64,000 bases of DNA from CAVROT01 sp963722905 (GTDB taxonomy: Bacteria; Pseudomonadota; Alphaproteobacteria; Rhodobacterales; Rhodobacteraceae): positions 62,001-126,000 of the forward strand of contig CAVROT010000008.1 in the NCBI GenBank assembly GCA_963722905.1, written 5' to 3'. The notes under the pieces were generated by a model. The model was not told the DNA's origin, ran no database searches, and saw only the letters and a program-made list of their open reading frames with translations. Positions 26,122-35,310 of the stretch are shown here, one piece after another. The stretch's first letter is position 1; the number at the start of each line of letters is the position of its first letter. The translations under genes were made by a program, and so were the position numbers.

Positions 26122-26930
26122 TACACCACCCAGATCCACAGGTCCGCGTCGTCGGACGCCGCGATGGTTTCCTCCCTGTCGAGGATCAAGGTTCCGCCCG
26201 CCGCGACCGCAATGCCCTCAAGGCCTGCGTGGCGCGCGGCGGCGACGGTGCCCGGACCGATGGCGGGCAGGTCGACCCGGCGGTCCTGAGCGGGTTTTGG
26301 CGCCTTGACGAGAACGCCGCCAGCCGGGCGGTCCGCGCGGGCGCGCCAGTCGGCAAGAGACCGCAGCATCGCGTCGGTGCCTGGCGCCGCCTCGACCGCC
26401 AGAACCTGACCGCCCGAGACGACGCAGGCCTGCCCCACGTCCAGCCCTCCCAGCGCGGCCACGACCGCTTGGCCGCGGTCGACGTCGACCGTCGCCGCCT
26501 CGCCCGGCCGCACACGTCCCTGCACGCCGGCCGGAGGCAACAGGTCGGGGCGCAGCTGGTGCGCGGCGCGAACGGTCAGACCGGCGCTCTCGACGATGTC
26601 GAGCAGGACGCGCAGGGCGGCGTCGTCCCCCTGCCCCAGCGCCGAGGCCATCCGGCCGACGAGGGGCGCGGTGGCCGCATCGACCAGCGCGGGATCGAAT
26701 GGCGGCCGCGCGACCCCGCCGGCGATGCAGACCTCGGTGACGCCGTCCGCGATCAGCCCGGCCAGCAGAGTCCCCAACGTCTCGATCCGGAAGGACCGGT
26801 GGGACCGGTCGAAAGGAGGAACGCCCATTCCCTCGGGACGGCAGAGCGTATATGACACGCCGTTGCGTTCCAGCCCCTCGATCAGCAGCCCCGGCAGCCG
26901 CCCGGAGCCGGCGATCAGTGCCAGCGTCAT
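26121..26930 (-). CDS. lpxI: UDP-2,3-diacylglucosamine hydrolase LpxI
   Basis: This 269-residue LpxI (DUF1009) makes lipid X and stands in for LpxH in alphaproteobacteria. It has LALIAGSGRLPGLLIEGL, GLTVRAAHQLRPDLLPPAG, GQAVVAALGGLDVGQACVV, FDPALVD and the C-terminal LPAIGPGTVAAARHAGLEGIA (in part). The ATG at 26930 starts the homologous sequence; longer upstream reading is unrelated. It lies 40 bp after lpxA. Confidence 0.94.
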   Translation of the reverse strand: MTLALIAGSGRLPGLLIEGLERNGVSYTLCRPEGMGVPPFDRSHRSFRIETLGTLLAGLIADGVTEVCIAGGVARPPFDPALVDAATAPLVGRMASALGQGDDAALRVLLDIVESAGLTVRAAHQLRPDLLPPAGVQGRVRPGEAATVDVDRGQAVVAALGGLDVGQACVVSGGQVLAVEAAPGTDAMLRSLADWRARADRPAGGVLVKAPKPAQDRRVDLPAIGPGTVAAARHAGLEGIAVAAGGTLILDREETIAASDDADLWIWVV

Positions 26931-26970
26931 GCCGCGCCGGACCGGCGCGGCCACGGCCTGTGCGGGCCGG

Positions 26971-27768
26971 TCACGTCGGCACCAGATAGCCCCGGTCGCT
27001 GTCGACCAGGACGAACGCGGCGATCTCGCGCACCTCGGAGCTGGTCGCCTCCTCGGCCAGCCTGCGGGCGCGATCCTGGAACGTGCCCTCGCCCTGGCGC
27101 AACGTCTGGAACGCCGCGCGCAGGGCGGTGATATCGGCACGCGACACGCCGCGCCGCTTGAGCCCGACCAGGTTCAGCCCGTCCACCCGCCCCCGCGGCC
27201 CCTGAACAAGCGCGTGGGGCATCACGTCATGTGTCACCATCGTCACTGCCCCGATGATCGCCCCGCGTCCGATCCGCACCCACTGGTGCACGCCGGAGAG
27301 GCCGCCGACGATGACGTCGTCGCCCACGACGCAATGCCCGGCCAGCGAGGCGTTGTTCACCAGGATCACCCGGTCCCCGACTTGCGCGTCGTGCGCCACA
27401 TGCGCGCCGGCCATCAGAAGGCAGTCGGCACCGATCCGGGTAAGCCCGCCGCCCTGCGCCGTGCCTGTGTTGACCGTAACGCCTTCCCGTATGCGCGCAC
27501 GGGGTCCGATGACGAGGCGCGTCGCCTCGCCGGAGAACTTCAGATCCTGCGGGATCTCGCCCACGCAGGCGAAGGGAAAGACGGTGCTGCCCGCGCCGAT
27601 CTCGGTCCGGCCGGTAACGACGGCGTGGGCCCTTATTTCCACGCCGTCGCCCAGCACGACGTCGGGGCCGACGAGGCAGAAGGGTCCGATCCGCACGTCC
27701 GCGCCAAGGCGTGCCCCGGGCTCGACCACGGAAGACGGATGGATCGTCGCGGACGCAGGAAGGCTCAT
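26971..27768 (-). CDS. lpxA: acyl-ACP--UDP-N-acetylglucosamine O-acyltransferase
   Basis: This 265-residue enzyme performs the first step of lipid A synthesis. It is a left-handed beta-helix of hexapeptide repeats (IHPSSVVEPGARLGADVRIG, cited as example), with GEIPQDLKF, VTVNTGT, MAGAHVAHDAQVGD (holding the catalytic histidine) and GLNLVGLKRRG. The start overlaps the fabZ stop (ATGA). Confidence 0.96.
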   Translation of the reverse strand: MSLPASATIHPSSVVEPGARLGADVRIGPFCLVGPDVVLGDGVEIRAHAVVTGRTEIGAGSTVFPFACVGEIPQDLKFSGEATRLVIGPRARIREGVTVNTGTAQGGGLTRIGADCLLMAGAHVAHDAQVGDRVILVNNASLAGHCVVGDDVIVGGLSGVHQWVRIGRGAIIGAVTMVTHDVMPHALVQGPRGRVDGLNLVGLKRRGVSRADITALRAAFQTLRQGEGTFQDRARRLAEEATSSEVREIAAFVLVDSDRGYLVPT

Positions 27769-28238
27769 GCCGCGGGGGATGCGGCCGGGGCCGGAAGGTC
27801 CATCATCGCGGTAAACTCGGCCTCGCAGGCAATCTCGTCGCCGACCCTCGCGGTACCGTGGAACTTCCAGACCTTGCCGCCGCCGCGCCGGGTGGTGATC
27901 GCCATTTCCATCACGTCGCCAGGCACCACCTTGCGTCGGAACTTCACCCCGTCGAGCGCCATGAAGTAGACGCCGAACCCCTTGTCCGCGAGGTCCAGAG
28001 CGACCCCCACCATGACCGCCGCAGTCTGGGCCATCGCCTCGACGATCAGCACGCCGGGCATCACCGGCTGGCCCGGAAAATGGCCCTGGAACTGCGGTTC
28101 GTTGAAGGTGACGTTCTTGACGCCGACGGCCGAGGCGTGACCGTCGATGCTGTGAACGCGGTCGACCATGAGGAAGGGGTAGCGATGCGGAATGATGCGC
28201 TGGACGAGGTCAATGCCGGCGGATGTCACGTCGCTCAT
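27765..28238 (-). CDS. fabZ: 3-hydroxyacyl-ACP dehydratase FabZ
   Basis: This dehydratase of about 157 residues acts in fatty acid elongation. The catalytic histidine and glutamate sit in FQGHFPGQPVMPGVLIVEAMAQ (in part), with IPHRYPFLMVDRV before and DGVKFRRKVVPGD after. Two ATGs are adjacent (28241, 28238); the second is better spaced from AAGGA. lpxD, often found between skp and fabZ, is absent here. Confidence 0.95.
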   Translation of the reverse strand: MSDVTSAGIDLVQRIIPHRYPFLMVDRVHSIDGHASAVGVKNVTFNEPQFQGHFPGQPVMPGVLIVEAMAQTAAVMVGVALDLADKGFGVYFMALDGVKFRRKVVPGDVMEMAITTRRGGGKVWKFHGTARVGDEIACEAEFTAMMDLPAPAASPAA

Positions 28239-28335
28239 CATGGCTTCCTTGAGCTGCGTTTGCAGGCCTCGGCCTGCGCGGCCGGCCCGGGGGTTGCCTA
28301 GCAACCGGTCGGCGAAGTGACAAGACAGGCGGGCG

Positions 28336-29190
28336 TCAGCCCTCCGGCGGCGCGACCGCGGGCGGCGGGGCGGGTGCGGCGCCGGCGGCGCCGGAGTCGC
28401 TGTCCAGTCCGCCCTGCGCACCGGCGTTCGGAGTCATCTGCGGCATGCCCAAGGCCGGCGCCGGCGTCTCGCGGAACGAGACCGGGGGCGCGGTGCCGGA
28501 ACCGTCGGCGGGTACCGCGCCCGGTCCGGGCGACAAGCCCGCGCCCGGTCCGGGCGACGCGGGGCCCTGGAGCGGACCGGACCCGGCGTCTTCGGACGGG
28601 CCGTCGCCGAGGACGGCGTCGACCTCGGCGATGGCGGCATCGGTCATGTCGACGTCGCCAACCGTCAGAAAGACCGCGCGGCGGTCCATGATGGCCGCAG
28701 CGCCCAGCCGGGCCGCGAGGCCGCGCAGTGGCCCCGTGGCGGCACGAAAGAAGGTTTGCCGCGCCGCCGCGTCCATCCGGGTGACGTCGCGCACCTTGGC
28801 GTCCTGTTCGGCGCGGATCGCGCGGACACGTGCGTCGAAATCGCGGGCCGCGGCGCGGAACGCGTCGATCTCCATTTCGGGGCGCCGGTCGGTCAGGGCC
28901 TGTTCCTCGGCGGTAAGGCGGGCCTCGATACGGCGGTTCTCTGTGGCGAGGTCGTCCGACAGCGCCTCCACCTCGGCAAGTGCGCGCCGCCCCCACGTGC
29001 TTTCGGCAAAGAGGCGCTCGGGGTCAATGAACAGGATGACCGATCCGCCCGGGCGGTTCATGCCGGCACCGGTGCCGCCCTGCGTCGCGGCGGCGCCCAC
29101 TTCCGGCGCCCCCTGCTGGGCCGGCGCGATGCCCGGGTATCCGACCGCGGCGAGGACGATCGCGGCGATCGTTCGTCGCGGAAGGCCCAT
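28336..29190 (-). CDS. skp: OmpH/Skp-family periplasmic chaperone with Pro/Gly-rich tail
   Basis: This 284-residue protein has a signal peptide ending near IAPAQQ, then the Skp core (about residues 45-190): ILFIDPERLFAEST, a long alpha-helical stretch rich in Glu/Arg, and AAIMDRRAVFLTVGDVDMT. After residue 200 comes a Pro/Gly-rich tail with repeated SPGPGAG-type units, absent from canonical Skp (about 160 residues). The ATG at 29190 is 2 bp after the bamA stop. It carries outer-membrane proteins to BamA. The tail's role is unknown. Confidence 0.86.
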   Translation of the reverse strand: MGLPRRTIAAIVLAAVGYPGIAPAQQGAPEVGAAATQGGTGAGMNRPGGSVILFIDPERLFAESTWGRRALAEVEALSDDLATENRRIEARLTAEEQALTDRRPEMEIDAFRAAARDFDARVRAIRAEQDAKVRDVTRMDAAARQTFFRAATGPLRGLAARLGAAAIMDRRAVFLTVGDVDMTDAAIAEVDAVLGDGPSEDAGSGPLQGPASPGPGAGLSPGPGAVPADGSGTAPPVSFRETPAPALGMPQMTPNAGAQGGLDSDSGAAGAAPAPPPAVAPPEG

Positions 29191-29192
29191 CG

Positions 29193-31574
29193 TCAAAACT
29201 CGGTCGTGACCGTCAGGTTGAAGATCCGTTCGTCGTCGTACTCTTCCTTCTGCACCGCCTTCGCGAAGTTGAAGCGCAGTGGGCCGATGGGCGTATCCCA
29301 GAACAGGGACACGCCGGTCGAGACGCGCAGCGAAAACCCGTCGTCGACCTCGACGCCGTCGGCCCCGGCCGTGTCGTCCAGCGACCAGACGGATCCCGCA
29401 TCGACGAACACGCCGCCGGCGATGCCGTACTCCTCGGGCAGACCCAGCGGAAACTCCGCCTCCAGCCGCGCGACGGCGAAAGCATTACCGCCCAGCGCAT
29501 CCTCATTCGTGGCATTCAGGTCGCGCGGCCCGAGCCCCAGCGGCGCGAAGCCGCGCAGCTGGTCGGACGACAGAAAGAACCGGTCGATCACCCGTGTCTC
29601 GCCGTCGCCGATCGAGTTGACGACGCCGCCCTCGATAGTGGCGCGCAGCGTCACCTCGTCGTTCAGGACCCGGGTCTGCGCCAGCGCCAGCGCCGAGGTC
29701 TCGATGTATTCGGTATCGCCGCCGATCCCCGCGAAATCCTGGCCGAAACGCAGAAGGACGCCGGCATTGGGGTTCAGCCCCGTCCGCCGCGTGTCGTAGC
29801 TGTAGGAGTAACCCAGGACCGACGTGATCGCGGTGCCTTCCTCGCGCTGAAGGATCGGAGAGCTTCCGTTGTCGTCCGCATCGTCGGGATCGCCGAAGTC
29901 GAGGCCCGAGATCGTGTCCTCGCTGACGCGGTAGGTCAGCGTCAGGCGACCGTTCTGACTGACGGGGAAGGTGAAGGACGGGCTGAACCCGACGACGCGG
30001 GTATCGTAGAACGCCTCGGACCGGTCGGTCTGGATGTAGAAGGCGTCGAACTGGAACCGCAAATCGCGCGACAGGAACGACGGCTCGATGAAGCTGAAGC
30101 GCGAACTGGCGGCCGAGGTGCCGGTCGTCACGTTCAGCCGCAGCGTCTGTCCGCGGCCAAGGAAGTTACGCTCGGAGAAACCGGCGTTCAGGCCGGGGCC
30201 GTCGTCGGCACTGTAGCTGGCGCCGAATGTCAGCGTACCGGTGGGCTGTTCCTCAACGTCGACGTCGACGATGATCTGGTCCGCTGCGGTACCCTCCCGC
30301 GTCTCGACGTCGGCGTTCGAGAAAAAGCCCAGCGCGCGGATCCGTTCGGCCGTCTCGCGGATCTGGCGAGGGTTGAACGGGTCGCCCTCGACCACGTCGA
30401 ACTGGCGGCGCACGACCCGGTCGAGCGTGGTCGCGTTGCCTTCGATGTCGATCCGTTCGACGAAGATGCGCGGTCCGCGCACGAGGCGGAAGTTCAGGTC
30501 CAGCGTCAGGTCGCGCTGATTGCGGGTAATCTCGGGGTCGGCGCGCACGAAGTTGAGCCCCTTGCGGATCGCCAGCCGTTCCATCCGCTGGATGGTGCTG
30601 TCGATGGCGGCCGGCGACCACCTTTGGCCCGTCCGCAGGCGCGACACCGCCGCGAACTCGGCGGCATTCACGTCGGGCAGGTCGGACGAGGCGGTGACCC
30701 GGTTGATCGTGTAGGACTGCCCCTCCCGGATGTTGAACGTCACGAAGAAGGCGCTGCGGTCGCGGGCGAACTCGCTGTTGGCGCTCAGCACCTGAAAATC
30801 GATGTAGCCGCGCGAGGCGTAGAAATCGCTTAGAAGCTGCTTGTCGAACTCGATCCGGTCCGGAACGAACGTGTCGCGCGCGATGAACTGGCGCAGCAGG
30901 CCTGCCTGCTTGGTGTCCAGAACGCGCCGCAGCCGCCGGTCCGAAAAGGCGCGGTTGCCCACGAAGGACACGCGCTCGGTCTCAACGGTGCGCCCTTCGG
31001 CGATCTCGAACACAAGGTCAACGACGCCGCCGGTGCGCCGGATGATCTTGGGCGTGACGCTGGCGGCCAGACGGCCGCGCGCCTCGTATGCATCGGCGAT
31101 GGCGGCGGCGTCGGCCTCGGCGGTCGCGGGATCGTAGACCCGGCGCGGGCTGCTGGTCACGAGAGCCAGGAGTTCCTCGTCGTCAAGCCGGCGGTTGCCC
31201 TCGATGCTGATGCGGCCCACGACCGGCCGCTCCTCGATGCGTATGAGGAGCGTGCTGCCGCGCGGTTCGAACGCGACCGTCTCGTAGAGGCCCGATCCCG
31301 CGAGGCGCTGAAAGGCGTCGTTCAGTTCTCCCGCGCTCAGCGCGGTCCCGCGGGGGACGCGGGCCTGCGCCAGCACCGTACCGGCGTCGACGCGCGCGTT
31401 GCCTTCGACGGTCACGCTGTCGAAACGGAAGGTCTGCGCGGCCGCCGGAGACAGGGACGCCGCGCAAACCGCAAGGAAAAGGACGCAGATCGCAGCCCGG
31501 GCGACAGCGAAAGAGCCGGACCGAACCGTACCCGGCAGGGCGGGACGCCTGCGGCGCACCGGTGAGTTTGTCAT
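29193..31574 (-). CDS. bamA: outer membrane protein assembly factor BamA
   Basis: This 793-residue protein is the core of the beta-barrel assembly machine. A signal peptide ends near SPAAAQ. Five POTRA domains follow, each opening with a pattern such as FDSVTVEGNARVD or ISIEGNRRLDDE. The C-terminal barrel ends in phenylalanine (NLTVTTEF). The VRGF-type loop motif appears as LRGFAPLGLGPRD. It lies between rseP and skp in the conserved envelope cluster. Confidence 0.96.
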   Translation of the reverse strand: MTNSPVRRRRPALPGTVRSGSFAVARAAICVLFLAVCAASLSPAAAQTFRFDSVTVEGNARVDAGTVLAQARVPRGTALSAGELNDAFQRLAGSGLYETVAFEPRGSTLLIRIEERPVVGRISIEGNRRLDDEELLALVTSSPRRVYDPATAEADAAAIADAYEARGRLAASVTPKIIRRTGGVVDLVFEIAEGRTVETERVSFVGNRAFSDRRLRRVLDTKQAGLLRQFIARDTFVPDRIEFDKQLLSDFYASRGYIDFQVLSANSEFARDRSAFFVTFNIREGQSYTINRVTASSDLPDVNAAEFAAVSRLRTGQRWSPAAIDSTIQRMERLAIRKGLNFVRADPEITRNQRDLTLDLNFRLVRGPRIFVERIDIEGNATTLDRVVRRQFDVVEGDPFNPRQIRETAERIRALGFFSNADVETREGTAADQIIVDVDVEEQPTGTLTFGASYSADDGPGLNAGFSERNFLGRGQTLRLNVTTGTSAASSRFSFIEPSFLSRDLRFQFDAFYIQTDRSEAFYDTRVVGFSPSFTFPVSQNGRLTLTYRVSEDTISGLDFGDPDDADDNGSSPILQREEGTAITSVLGYSYSYDTRRTGLNPNAGVLLRFGQDFAGIGGDTEYIETSALALAQTRVLNDEVTLRATIEGGVVNSIGDGETRVIDRFFLSSDQLRGFAPLGLGPRDLNATNEDALGGNAFAVARLEAEFPLGLPEEYGIAGGVFVDAGSVWSLDDTAGADGVEVDDGFSLRVSTGVSLFWDTPIGPLRFNFAKAVQKEEYDDERIFNLTVTTEF

Positions 31575-31699
31575 GTCCGCCGACCCTGCCCGTTATTGCT
31601 TTGCATCACGGAGTAGCGAGTGCGGATGGCCTTGTCAAAACGCCGCGGGACGAATTTCCGGGCCGCCTTGCACCCGGAACACGCCCGATGCGTAGGGTT

Positions 31700-33037
31700 T
31701 CAGGGGCAGAAGAGATCGTTGAAGAGCGCGAAGACCATCAGCGTTCCCAGCATCGCCAGCCCCATCGCCATCAGCACGTTCAGCACGCGCGGCCCCGGCG
31801 GGCGGCCGGTCACGGCCTCCCACGCATGGAACACAAGATGTCCGCCATCGAGGATGGGAATGGGAAAGAGGTTCATCAGCCCCACGGCGGTGCTGAGCAC
31901 GGCGATGAACCAGATGAAGTCGGCGCCCCCCTGCTCTGCCGCGGCGCCGCTGACCTGTGCGATGCCGATGGGCCCGCGCAGGTTACATCGGCTGATGGCG
32001 CCGACGGCCATGTTGTAGAGCCCCGACAGCGAGCTTTGCACGATGAAGACCGTCTGGCGCACGCCCTGCCCCAGAGCGGCTGCCGGGCCGGGCGATTGCG
32101 ACGCCGGCGCGAAGAAGAGCCGGTTCGTCACCCCCAGCAGCCAGCGCGTCTCGAACCCACCGCCGGCCGCCGGCAGGTCGACGCGCCGCGGCGTCAGGGT
32201 GACGTCGCGCGTGTCGCCACCCGGCGCCCAGACCGTGAGGGTCAGTGGAGCGCCGCCGCCTTCGCCCACGGCGCGGCGCAACTCGTCGAAGGACGTGACC
32301 GGGGCGCCGTCGACGGCGGTGACGACCTCGCCTTCCTTCAGGCCGGCATCGGCGGCGGCGGTCTGCGGCGTGACGGCGCCGATGATGGGCGGATAGGGGA
32401 ACGGTCCCTCAACCGTACGTTCCTGCCCGTCACGTAACACGGTGTAGTCCAGCGTGGCCTCGACCGGGATCGTGTCGACATAGCCCTCCATCGCGTCCAG
32501 CGGCGGCAGGGGCTGGCCGGCGATGGCGAGGATCTCGTCGCCCGGTTCGACCTGCTGGATCGGGGCGGGGAGCGGCGACACCTCGGCGACCGTCAGTGGA
32601 TCGCTCGGGACGCCGCGCACCATAAGGAAGATGGAGAACACGAGGATCGACAGCGCGAAGTTGAACGCAGGCCCGGCCGCAACCGTCGCCGCGCGCGCCC
32701 ACAGCGGCGCACCATGCATCGTCTCGCGCGCCGCCGCGGGGTCGAGGCCGGGGGTGTCGGCAGCGCCCACGCTGGCGGCGTTGGCGTCACCCGCGAACTT
32801 TACGTAGCCGCCCAGGGGCAATGCCGCGACCTGCCACAGCGTGCCCCGCCGGTCGGTCCGGCGCAGCAGGACGGGGCCGAAGCCCAGCGAAAACACATCG
32901 GCACGGATCCCGCACCAGCGTCCGACGATGTAATGGCCGTATTCATGCACCGCCACGATGACGCTGAGCGCGACGACGAAGGCCGCGACGGTGTAGAGAA
33001 AGCCGCCGAAGGACGGGATCAGGCCAAGAATGTCCAT
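31700..33037 (-). CDS. rseP: RseP-type site-2 protease (M50)
   Basis: This 445-residue membrane zinc protease cleaves anti-sigma factors and signal peptides within the membrane. The first helix carries VAVHEYGHYIVG (HExxH) and the last part NLFPIPILDGGHL (third ligand Asp). Two PDZ-like domains lie between. The ATG at 33037 is chosen; upstream residues are Pro/Arg-rich read-through of dxr sequence. It starts 10 bp after dxr. Confidence 0.94.
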   Translation of the reverse strand: MDILGLIPSFGGFLYTVAAFVVALSVIVAVHEYGHYIVGRWCGIRADVFSLGFGPVLLRRTDRRGTLWQVAALPLGGYVKFAGDANAASVGAADTPGLDPAAARETMHGAPLWARAATVAAGPAFNFALSILVFSIFLMVRGVPSDPLTVAEVSPLPAPIQQVEPGDEILAIAGQPLPPLDAMEGYVDTIPVEATLDYTVLRDGQERTVEGPFPYPPIIGAVTPQTAAADAGLKEGEVVTAVDGAPVTSFDELRRAVGEGGGAPLTLTVWAPGGDTRDVTLTPRRVDLPAAGGGFETRWLLGVTNRLFFAPASQSPGPAAALGQGVRQTVFIVQSSLSGLYNMAVGAISRCNLRGPIGIAQVSGAAAEQGGADFIWFIAVLSTAVGLMNLFPIPILDGGHLVFHAWEAVTGRPPGPRVLNVLMAMGLAMLGTLMVFALFNDLFCP

Positions 33038-33047
33038 CGGGCTCGCT

Positions 33048-34256
33048 TCAGGCTGTGCGCGCGGGGCGGGTCCGGGCGGCGCGGGGCGGGGTGCGGTGTG
33101 CCATCGCGGCGTCGGCATGGCGGATGGCGGACTGCTCCGCCCTAGCCAGGTTAGGCATGTCCAGCGCCGCCGTCATCAGCGGATCACCCGACATTTGCGT
33201 GAGGGTCTCCTCGACGACCTCGGCCATTTGCTGGAATCCGATGCGCCCCGCGAGGAACCCGTCCAGAGCCGCGTCCTTGGCGGCGGTGAAGACGGCGCCG
33301 GCCAGGCCGCCGGCCTGCATGACCTCGCGGGCGAGGCGCAGAGCGGGCCAGCGCGCCTCGTCCGCGGCGCGGAAGGTCAGCGCCCCCGCGGCCACGAGGT
33401 CGAGCCGTTCCACCGGCAAAGGACGACGGTGCGGATGGTTCAGCGCGTAACCGATGGCATGGCGCATATCGGGCGGCCCGACATGGGCCATCAGCGCGCC
33501 GTCGCAGAACCCGACGAGGGCGTGAACCAGGGATTCCGGGTGGATCACCGTCTCGATCCGGTCGGGATGCAGGCCGAAGAAGGCGTGCGCCTCGATCAGC
33601 TCCATGGCCTTGTTGAAGAGGCTGGCACTGTCGATGGTGATGCGACGGCCCATGTCCCAGTTGGGGTGGCATGCGGCTTCCTCCGGGGTGGCGGCGGCGA
33701 GCCGGTCGGCCGGCCAGTCGCGGAAGGCGCCGCCCGATGCGGTGACGATCACGCGCTCGACGCAGGCGATGTCCTCGCCCACGAGGGCCTGGAATACGGC
33801 CGAGTGTTCGCTGTCCACCGGCAAAACCGTCGCGCCATGGCTGGCCGCGGACCCCAGCAGCAGCGGCCCCGCGGTGACGAGAGATTCCTTGTTGGCCAGC
33901 GCCAGCGTGGTGCCCTGGCGTAGCGCCTCCAGCCCCGGTTCCAGCCCCGCAAAGCCGACGATGGCCGACATGATCCAGTCGGCCGGCTCGGCCGCAGCCT
34001 CGATCAGCGCCGCGCGCCCTGCCGCGACCCGGATGCCTGAACCGGCAAGGGCGGCGCGCAGGTCGTCCAGACATGCGTCATGCGCCGTAACGGCAAGTGA
34101 TGCGTTATGGGCGCGGGCCTGCCGCGCCAGCAGCGCCACGTTGCGCCCGCCCGTCAGGGCGACGACGTCGTATTCGTCCGGCGCGCGTCCGATCAGGTCG
34201 AGCGTACTGGTTCCAACCGACCCGGTGGCGCCGAAAACTGAGACCCGGCGAACCAC
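33048..34256 (-). CDS. dxr: 1-deoxy-D-xylulose 5-phosphate reductoisomerase
   Basis: This 402-residue MEP-pathway enzyme makes MEP for isoprenoids. It has the NADPH motif VSVFGATGSVGTSTLDL, ALANKESLVTAG, LPVDSEHSAVFQ, TASGGAFRDW, HPNWDMGRRITIDSASLFNKA (in part) and HPESLVHALV. The GTG at 34256 lies 2 bp after the cdsA stop. The C-terminus adds a short Arg/Pro-rich tail. Confidence 0.95.
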   Translation of the reverse strand: MVRRVSVFGATGSVGTSTLDLIGRAPDEYDVVALTGGRNVALLARQARAHNASLAVTAHDACLDDLRAALAGSGIRVAAGRAALIEAAAEPADWIMSAIVGFAGLEPGLEALRQGTTLALANKESLVTAGPLLLGSAASHGATVLPVDSEHSAVFQALVGEDIACVERVIVTASGGAFRDWPADRLAAATPEEAACHPNWDMGRRITIDSASLFNKAMELIEAHAFFGLHPDRIETVIHPESLVHALVGFCDGALMAHVGPPDMRHAIGYALNHPHRRPLPVERLDLVAAGALTFRAADEARWPALRLAREVMQAGGLAGAVFTAAKDAALDGFLAGRIGFQQMAEVVEETLTQMSGDPLMTAALDMPNLARAEQSAIRHADAAMAHRTPPRAARTRPARTA

Positions 34257-34258
34257 GG

Positions 34259-35047
34259 TCAGACGATTCCCGGCGGGAAATCGACAAGCTGTTCGACCAG
34301 CAGCAGGAAGACCGACGCGCCGAGCATGCCGTCGAAGCGGTCGAAGAGGCCGCCGTGGCCCGGCAACAGCGACGACGAATCCTTGACCCCCATGCGCCGC
34401 TTGAGCGCCAACTCCATGATGTCGCCGAACTGGGACGCCATCGATACGGCGACGCTGATGCCGATCAGCTGGGCGTGGGCATCCGTGAACTCGATGAAGA
34501 AGAACGCCACGACCGCGGCCGAAATCCAGCCTGCGATCGTGCCGGCCCACGTCTTCTTGGGGCTGACGCGCGGCCAGAACTTCGGCCCCCCGATCAGCCG
34601 CCCGGCGAGATAGCCGAAGACGTCAGTCGCACCCACGACCAATGCCAGCCAAAGCATCCAGACCAGCCCGAAATCGTCCCGCAAGACCCACAGGCCGAAC
34701 CCCGCCAGCAGGATCGTCATGACGAACATGCCGTAGGTCGTGCGATGGCGCCGCATCTGGCCCAGCCCGACGAAGGCCGGGCCGATCAACAGCGGCAGCG
34801 CAAAGCCGACCGGCACCAGCGTCGCCACGCAGAGCGCTCCGCCCGCGACCGCCGCCAGCAGGACCGCCGGCGCCTCGGGGTCGAGCATGCGCACGAGTTC
34901 CCACGTGATGACCGAGGCGATGGCGACGATCAGCGCGAGGAAGAAGAGACCCCCGAGGGCGACGGCGGAAAGGCAGACGACGCCGATGGCCATGCCAGAC
35001 GCGATGCGGATCAGCAGATCGTCCCAGCGGTCGGACCGGACGATCAT
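34259..35047 (-). CDS. cdsA: phosphatidate cytidylyltransferase
   Basis: This 262-residue inner-membrane enzyme makes CDP-diacylglycerol. It has about seven hydrophobic helices, GATDVFGYLAGRLIGGPK, SPKKTWAGTIAGW and the family signature LPGHGGLFDRFDGML near the C-terminus. It sits between uppS and dxr. The uppS-cdsA gap is 263 bp, unusually wide for this cluster. Confidence 0.94.
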   Translation of the reverse strand: MIVRSDRWDDLLIRIASGMAIGVVCLSAVALGGLFFLALIVAIASVITWELVRMLDPEAPAVLLAAVAGGALCVATLVPVGFALPLLIGPAFVGLGQMRRHRTTYGMFVMTILLAGFGLWVLRDDFGLVWMLWLALVVGATDVFGYLAGRLIGGPKFWPRVSPKKTWAGTIAGWISAAVVAFFFIEFTDAHAQLIGISVAVSMASQFGDIMELALKRRMGVKDSSSLLPGHGGLFDRFDGMLGASVFLLLVEQLVDFPPGIV

Positions 35048-35310
35048 CCCGGACGCACCCGGGTCAACGAGAGCCGCTTTCCAGCTGACGTCGCAAGAGC
35101 AAGGGCCCGCCCGCCATCGCGAAAGACGGTGCCGCCGCCGGGCCTCGCACGTCGACAGGGGTCAACCGACATTGCCAGACGCGACCAGGCCAAGGGAGGA
35201 TCGCGTCCATCATCCGCGCGATCGGGCATGGCGGCTGCCGTCTCTCGACACCCGAGGCCGCCCGGTCGGAAGGTCAGGTTTCGACGTTCCGACGTGCCGC
35301 GCAATGCCCA

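Noticed and set aside
35044..35304. 86-codon minus-strand ORF between uppS and cdsA, ending at the cdsA start
   Set aside because: The overlap with the cdsA ATG looks tempting, but there is no ribosome site, the composition is Arg/Gly/Pro-rich and no motif is present.
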